The notes below the pieces were generated by a model. It made no database searches. It saw only the letters and a program-made list of their open reading frames with translations, and was not told the origin of the DNA. This document shows, piece by piece, positions 58,315 through 64,000 of a stretch of 64,000 nucleotides of DNA (within the stretch, counting starts at the first letter, position 1; the number at the start of each line of letters is the position of its first letter). The DNA is from Dichotomocladium elegans (taxonomy: Eukaryota > Mucoromycota > Mucoromycetes > Mucorales > Lichtheimiaceae): assembly GCA_025716815.1 (NCBI GenBank), contig JAIXMN010000019.1:620001-684000 (forward strand), given 5' to 3'. Position numbers and translations under genes: made by a program.

Positions 58315-60474
58315 ATGGCCAACGCCAAGACCAGAGTCATCAAGACCTCTTTAAGGTCTATTGAGTGGAAGCAGCAGTATCTGGAGAACCTGCTCGGACT
58401 ACCCACTTTCTCACTACGCACACATACCAGCTCTCGCGCTGGATCCTTCTCCACGAGCTGGAGCGCGACCATGACTTCAACCCCTGCGAGCACATCGGTC
58501 AAGCATTCTTCTATAAAGTTTTCCTCAGTCTGGCCGGCCGGTAGGAAGTTCATGCGCGAGAAGGTCAAGCCGTCGACCAAGACTATTAGGACCCTCATAA
58601 AGACACACCTCGAAGGCTACTCGAAGGCTGCCAACATTGAGCCTGGACAACATCCCAACATGTCCCAGGTCGCAGCCTATGTCAGCACCGAGATCATGAC
58701 TGTCTACAAGGTTGATGTCCAGCAGCGGTTTGGCGAATGTTTACGGCGCGTTGTCAATAGTCTGTTGAACGTGCGTTAGCGGAAGGAAGCTATACGCAAA
58801 GAAATGGTTAGCAGCGATGAACACGAGTTCGGCCAAGTCTGTGAGGAGAGAATCTGGAAGCCAGCCCCTCAAATCAAGGAGGCACTGCGACGCAGAAACC
58901 CGGATCACAGCAATCCCACACCGGAAGCCCATCTCATCCTCGCTGAACTGTCACCGATCCTTCAAGCGTACGACGACACTTATAAGTTCGCCAAAGATGG
59001 CATCTACTATGATGTGAAGAAATCTCCGGAAAAACATCTCAATGCTTTTTATCAGCTCTGCAAGTTCCTAGACACGATGGAGGCAAAGTCAGTCCAATGT
59101 TTTCCTCTCCGGACTTCTTGGATTCCATGCCACATCCACATCGACACGCGAATCCTCTGCCAGCATATATCAAGGCAGGCATCCCACCAAAGACCCACCA
59201 ATTGAGAAGACATGGGGGAAGGTACTTGACCTCAAGTCCAAGGCATTCAAGGATAGGCATGGCAGGAGGTTCTTTGGAGCAATACAAACAGACGGAGTGT
59301 CTGTATCAATCATACTCAAGACCCCTGAGGCAAAGAAGAACCTTAGTCGCAAGCGAACCCGGACTGATACCGGTGATATCATAACCGATAACAGTGCTCT
59401 GGAGCCCGAACGCTTACGCATTGCCGACAGCATGAGGAACAAGGGCGCTCGGAGGGATCAGAGCAAGAACGATCACTCCGCAGACTGTTCCTATATTCAT
59501 GACATCCCATACGACGAGCTGCAAGAGACCGAGGGCAAGTGTCTTCTCAATGATCCAGGCCGTCGCAATCTCCATTATGGGGTGCATGAGTTGAGCACGC
59601 CCGAGAAACAAGGATGCTGCGATTTCGTCAGATACGCGACACTGCCAAGGATCGCTATGATAACAAAAACAGCATCCGCGAGGCCGAGACTAGGCTTGCA
59701 CAGATATGCCACAGCACCGTCAATGCCGCCAGGTACAAGCTCTACGTCGAGTACCGCTCAAGGGAGTGGTCACTGCTCAGCAGCTTTTACAGCAGAACCA
59801 CCACAACCCATACGACATCGACCCATACCGTACACAACAAGTACGGGCCGGCAAAGGGCGACTGGGGAAAGCGTCGAGCCCGAAAGATGCATCCGTATGT
59901 AGACCATGAGGCCCACAATCATTCGCTCCATCGGAAACTACGCCTCTCTGCCTACATAAACCAGAAGCAGGCCGATGCTCGATTGGTGCGCAGTCTACGA
60001 CGAAGACTCGGAAAGGACACCGTGCTTGTCATGGGAAACTGGTCTGCACCCATAGCCCGCTTCCACGAGCCCATCCGCTGCAAGGGCTGGAGGGATATAT
60101 TCAAGAGGCATGGGTTCAAAGTTTATTTGATAGACGAGTACCGCACCTCCGTGACCTGTCCCGAGTGCTCGAACCGCCTGGAGACCTGCAAGCGTATTCG
60201 CAATCCACGACCATGGCAGCGAATAAAGCGTCCTGAGATCAAATGCCACGGCCTTCTAAGGTGTACAAACCTAAATTGTTTGAAGTCCATGGAATACTCT
60301 CGCTCGCGACTTTGGAACCGAGACACAGCAGCGGTACTCAACTTCCAGCACATCCTCTTGAGCCTCCGGACCAACGGGGAGATTCCGGAGCGATTCCGAC
60401 ATGCCAAGGCCACTGAAGCAGCAGTAACAGCAGCAGACAAGAAGAACTTTCCGGCCCTGTTATCGCAGGGTTAA
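58315..60474 (+). pseudogene. Fanzor (eukaryotic TnpB-like RNA-guided nuclease), frame-broken copy
   Basis: Homologue of IS200/IS605 TnpB carried by eukaryotic mobile elements. It reads from ATG 58315 through about 720 codons to a stop at 60472-60474, but in shifted pieces. A frame change lies near 58400 with a return near 58545, an in-frame TAG at 58777-58779, and further shifts near 59180 and 59600. Recognisable N-terminal parts include HTYQLSRWILLHELERDHDF. The RuvC-like core has NDPGRRNLHYGVHE (first Asp), LRLSAYINQKQADARL, VMGNWSAP, VYLIDEYRTSVTCPECSNRL, a second zinc pair CTNLNC and SRLWNRDTAAVLNF (final Asp). This fits the published Fanzor signature [TS][TS]xx-C4 finger-RD. The last 290 codons (59605-60474) are uninterrupted. 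No helper transposase is seen nearby. Confidence 0.88.
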
Positions 60475-60496
60475 GATGCTATAAGCAAGATGCTCG

Positions 60497-60530
60497 GCCA
60501 CTCTCCATTCGATGAATGGAGGGGAGGCAC
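60497..60530 (+). ncRNA. Hairpin 3' of the Fanzor ORF, candidate guide-RNA (fRNA/omegaRNA) element
   Basis: Positions 60503-60510 (CTCCATTC) and 60514-60521 (GAATGGAG) form a perfect 8-bp stem with a 3-base loop. It can be extended by G-U and C-G pairs to 60501-60523. It starts about 25 nt after the Fanzor stop codon. In TnpB and Fanzor loci the guide RNA derives from the 3' end of the gene and adjacent DNA, so position and structure fit. A transcription terminator or a chance hairpin are alternatives. Confidence 0.4.
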
Positions 60531-60813
60531 CCTAAAGGTGAGACAACGTCGTAATTGGTTTGCCATTCTGCTAACATTCTCACGCATAAATTACCTCTAT
60601 CAAAACGCAAATACTACACACTGCTGGCGTAATATTCATCACCGCGTGCCGCAAACTTGATTGCAAATAATAGTATCATTCCACTCCAAAAAAGCCAAAT
60701 TTTCTTGCTCCAGCTCCGCAGTAGAAATGTATGTGCGGGAACTGTATTTCCGCTCTTTCCTCCACGCTCCGCGCCCCTTCCAAAATACATACACAACTGG
60801 TCCATCTTGAGGA

Positions 60814-61164
60814 ATGAACGCAAACGCCAATAATCAACAGCCCAATGAAAATGCATACAAATTCCACCAACCTTACATTATGCATAATGCAAAACAGCTG
60901 CAGTTCATTCGGTCCTGCTTCGCGGCTATTGCGGGATCAGCAGCTGGCATTCTCGGATTGACTAACTGGACGGGCTTTTTGTTTTACGCGCTCTGCTGGA
61001 CGGTCCTTGCCGCGCTTCTGGTGGTAATCAAGTGCAAAAGCCAGCCAGGACTTTACTTTGTTAACGGGTGGCGGGAACTGGTGGTTGACGGCGCGATGAA
61101 CGGTCTTCTTTCATATATCCTCTTTCATACTTTTCTATATGGTCTTGTACACTTGTACCAATGA
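60814..61164 (+). CDS. EMC6: ER membrane protein complex subunit 6 (EMC6)
   Basis: 116-residue membrane protein, single exon. EMC6 is the three-helix core subunit of the ER insertase for tail-anchored and multipass proteins. Visible are a polar N-terminus, a first amphipathic/hydrophobic segment (QFIRSCFAAIAGSAAGILGL), the conserved TNWTGFLFYALCWTVLAALL, and the C-terminal SYILFHTFLYGLVHLY. The length matches fungal and human EMC6. A polyadenylation-like AATACAATAAA follows at about 61212-61222. The intact gene begins about 340 bp past the Fanzor remnant. Confidence 0.92.
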   Translation: MNANANNQQPNENAYKFHQPYIMHNAKQLQFIRSCFAAIAGSAAGILGLTNWTGFLFYALCWTVLAALLVVIKCKSQPGLYFVNGWRELVVDGAMNGLLSYILFHTFLYGLVHLYQ

Positions 61165-63920
61165 GACATATCGTTCTCTTTTGTATCTCTCACCTTTCTC
61201 AAACAATACTAATAATACAATAAATTTGGAGAACATGCAAAGAAGTGAAGAATGAACTGTTCTAACAATCTACTTCATCTTATCGCAAAGATGCATCGAG
61301 ACAGGCGCTGAGAAATGGAATTCGTTTATCCATGCAAATCAAGTAAGTTTCTTTAATTACTGGCGGGAGCTGGAGAAAAAGAGGGATAAGTCTCTGGCTT
61401 TCCAATTTTCCCTCCGTGTGTCCTGTTTTGAACAATCGGGTCCAAACTGTTTCGCCTTTGTTTTTCTTGTTCTTGCTCTTGTTGCGCTGATTAGAACAAC
61501 ATGAATTCGTAGGATCGATTGAAGGATATTCTCTTGTCCCTTTGCGTAGACACATCGAAGAGCGCAGAGAACGGATCCTTGTTTCATTGTACGTAGTACA
61601 GGAGACGATAATGCAGGGTCACCTACTTAACCAGCGACCCCTCAAAGCTGACATGACGCAGTTATGTAAGCTTATTACGGAAGAAGCTATCTAGAACACA
61701 ATTGCATTCCTTATCCATCCTTCACGTTACCCACTAACTGGATAGAAAAGATGAAACTAGCCCTTTAAAAAATCTAGGGTTGCGATATCCAAGAAAGATC
61801 CACTGCCCATGATAGGCCAGTTTAGATCTGGTAGGGCCTTTCCCCACCGTTCTTTGAGAAGGATACATACTTGTGCGAATTCAATAAGCACTCTCCGCTA
61901 CACGTCTGTGTGTATATTTCAAAGGCATTACGTAACAGTGTGTGTGCGTGCCACATTTGAGAGAGTAAAAAATCCTCTTATGACATTTGCTTGCACTGGT
62001 CTCACATTCATACGCGGATAATACAAATGTCGTCTACTTTGGATGCACCAGAAACGAGTACTGTACATCGCTTCCGGATAGACAAATGGCGCGGTGCATT
62101 TCTGTTGTGTCCCTATGTGTATGTGTCACGTTTTATCGTACGAGTAGGAATGACTTGATTTGCTTGGAATCCACGTGGTAAGCTGGCCAACCGTTCCTTA
62201 GGCTAAGTACATACAAGAGGATATCTCTCCCCTTAAATGGGAATACCAGGCACTTTGTTTTTGCGGCGTGCACCTTGTCTTCATAATGTCTTGAATGATC
62301 CAACGCAAAGAAAGGATGTTATGTTTATAAAACAGGAGTATGGTGGCGCTGCGAAGAAGAAAAAATAAGCACAGGGGTGAATTCGTATTTTGATGTATGA
62401 TACAGACACGGAGCAGTGTTCCCTGCCGCCTCCAATCTTTAGTATTGTAGATTTAGCGGGAAAAACCAGGAATATTTTGGTAAGAAAATTTAATGTCTAT
62501 TTTAGGTAAAGATAGTTACGCTGTTTGCATGACAGCGTCGCTTTTACTGTATTTGGAGGAGCCGACCAAATAGAAGTCAAAGGAACGTAGGACTAGGAAA
62601 ATTGAGAGCTGCAGCAAAATTATATTGCTCTAAAGAAAAAACGATGATAGAAAAATGGTAGAAAGTTGAGGTATCAAAGAGTCAACGTATCAAATTCCGT
62701 AAGAACCGGTAGAAAATATCATCTGTGAAGGTCAGGCGATAATGCATGGTAGCAAAGTATCTCCTTTGTGTTGAAACAAGGCCCACAATATCATTCAATC
62801 CCCTCGGTCCAAACGAGAAGAGAATCAGCTATAACCTTACAGCTAAAGTTTGTTCTGACATAGAAATTTGATCGCCTATTCTGTGTTAGACACAAGCTCA
62901 GGGATCTTGAATCTGCCGGCTTTTCTGAATGCAGGTAGAAGAGAGTAATGGCGGAGTTTTGATATCAAAAGAGTGGCAACAACGGTCGACTGCTTCTCTT
63001 TCTACAAGGTTGGGGAGAGTGGACGGCGAGTCGGGAACAGCGCTAATAGAGTTAAACAGCAGTAAGATATTTTGTATATTACAAAGAATTTTTTGCATGC
63101 TGTAGCACTCCTGAAACGTGGTCCTAGAGCGGATGGACATGCCCGATAATAACAAACCAAACAACTGCAGCCTAAAAAGAAGGTTGAACAATGCGGGAAA
63201 AGAATTGAGTGACTTGGATTAAAGATGGGAGGGACAAGTCCCGGAGATTCCTTACGCAAATGGGTCGCATGAGATAGAACGTTGATTTCGTCTATATAGA
63301 ATGATTAACCATCTTTCTTCGTCATGTTCAAAAAAGTCAAGTCTTCCCGACTAGGCGAACATCATTGCTATCCCTTGGGCCGATGGGAAGTAAAAATACC
63401 ACCTCCAGCAAGATTTAGCACTAAAAAAGAGTCATTCATGTTCGATGGACACAAGAAGCATGCAATTCAAACGTACCTATTGCTGTTACACAGCGCTCGA
63501 CCTAACATCGGGATTCGCCTTCCAACACCCCCCTGCGATCAGACCATCTTCACACATACACACACACACACACCACACGCACGTACTAGCACATATACAC
63601 TACTCATACACGCAGGAGTGCCCGCGCTCACTTATTGGGATTATGTTCTAGGCATTTCATTGACAAACAAAAGGGTATCGTTACTATCATCAATGGATCA
63701 ATGTCCTCTCTTCCCACACGTCTTTTTATGGATTCCAACCCCGTTCTAGATAACATCGTATAGCCAAAACAGTTGCGTAAATATAGATCCGCTCTTATTC
63801 TCCTACCATCCTCGTCTCTCTATACATACCATACCTTTAAAAGGGTAATATATATATTCTTTCTCGTCTTTTTCGCCGCCACCCCATCTTTCCTTCTTCT
63901 CTCTTTCTCTTTCCCATATC
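61165..63920. other. Long intergenic stretch
   Basis: 2.8 kb without a supportable gene. Frames of 60-140 codons exist on both strands, for example 63324-63749 on the + strand, which includes an (AC)n tract. They lack domains and plausible starts. A TATA-like GGTAATATATATATTC lies at about 63844-63859, followed by a C/T-rich leader ahead of 63921. Confidence 0.45.
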
Positions 63921-64000
63921 ATGGATAATTGCCCTCCATTCAAATCCGCAGCTATGCCTCATCATAATGATATCTCGCCCTCATTTGTTAAACAAACTAT
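63921..64000 (+). CDS. Possible 5' end of a gene cut by the window edge
   Basis: ATG at 63921 opens a frame that stays open to the window end (26 codons, MDNCPPFKSAAMPHHNDIS...). It is preceded by a long pyrimidine-rich leader (63870-63920) and a TATA-like element about 70 bases upstream, which together look like a fungal promoter. Too little sequence is present to name a product. Confidence 0.35.
   Translation, partial: MDNCPPFKSAAMPHHNDISPSFVKQT

Noticed and set aside
63537..63749. 141-codon frame at 63324-63749 as a gene
   Set aside because: Contains an AC-repeat-derived Thr/His stretch and no domain; the position just before a promoter-like region argues for leader DNA.

Overview
The window looks like a nuclear contig from a filamentous fungus, most likely Mucoromycota (Mucorales-like). 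The genes are dense and mostly rich in short introns of 45-100 nt. There are animal-like orthologues (SCAMP, Raptor, a TFE-type bHLH, CINP-like, EMC6), many CAG/CTG-encoded Gln/Ala runs, and decayed Tc1/IS630-type and Fanzor elements of the kind common in that phylum. The order-level placement is inference. I joined exons by hand. Where I could, I checked that the summed exon length is a multiple of three and that conserved domains continue across the joins (SCAMP, FAF1-like, HSP78, MGM101, bHLH, beta-tubulin, PDI, NTF2).

Layout. 0.1-9 kb: SCAMP (-), a FAF1/DUF4602 40S-assembly factor (+), mitochondrial HSP78/ClpB (+, 26 exons) and the mtDNA maintenance protein MGM101 (+). 10-22 kb: a type II membrane glycosyltransferase (+), a TFE-like bHLH factor (-), beta-tubulin (-) and the TORC1 subunit Raptor (-). 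23-31 kb: a CINP-like protein (+), prefoldin 6 (-), a gene-poor stretch with a decayed Tc1/IS630 element (copy A), and a WDR68/DCAF7 WD40 protein (-). 33-43 kb: a two-thioredoxin-domain PDI (+), NTF2 (-), a Whi5-like short protein (+), a polytopic membrane protein (+), a Ser/Thr kinase (-) and CCT7 (-). 43-52 kb: transposon copies B and C around eIF3g (-), then a USP12/46-type deubiquitinase (+). 54-64 kb: ribosomal protein uS11 (+), a Ser-rich ORF (+), a broken Fanzor gene (+), EMC6 (+) and the start of a further possible gene at the right edge.

Functionally most genes are housekeeping: ribosome and translation (FAF1-like, eIF3g, uS11), protein folding (HSP78, prefoldin 6, CCT7, PDI, EMC6), trafficking (SCAMP, NTF2), growth control (Raptor, TFE-like, Whi5-like, WDR68) and mitochondria (HSP78, MGM101). 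I see no biosynthetic cluster. The interest lies elsewhere. Gene structure is unusual: at least six GC-AG introns and an apparent one-nucleotide exon in HSP78. The beta-tubulin carries residues known from benzimidazole resistance. A eukaryotic TnpB homologue (Fanzor) is present as a decayed copy with a strong hairpin just past its stop codon. No tRNA, rRNA or CRISPR array was recognised.
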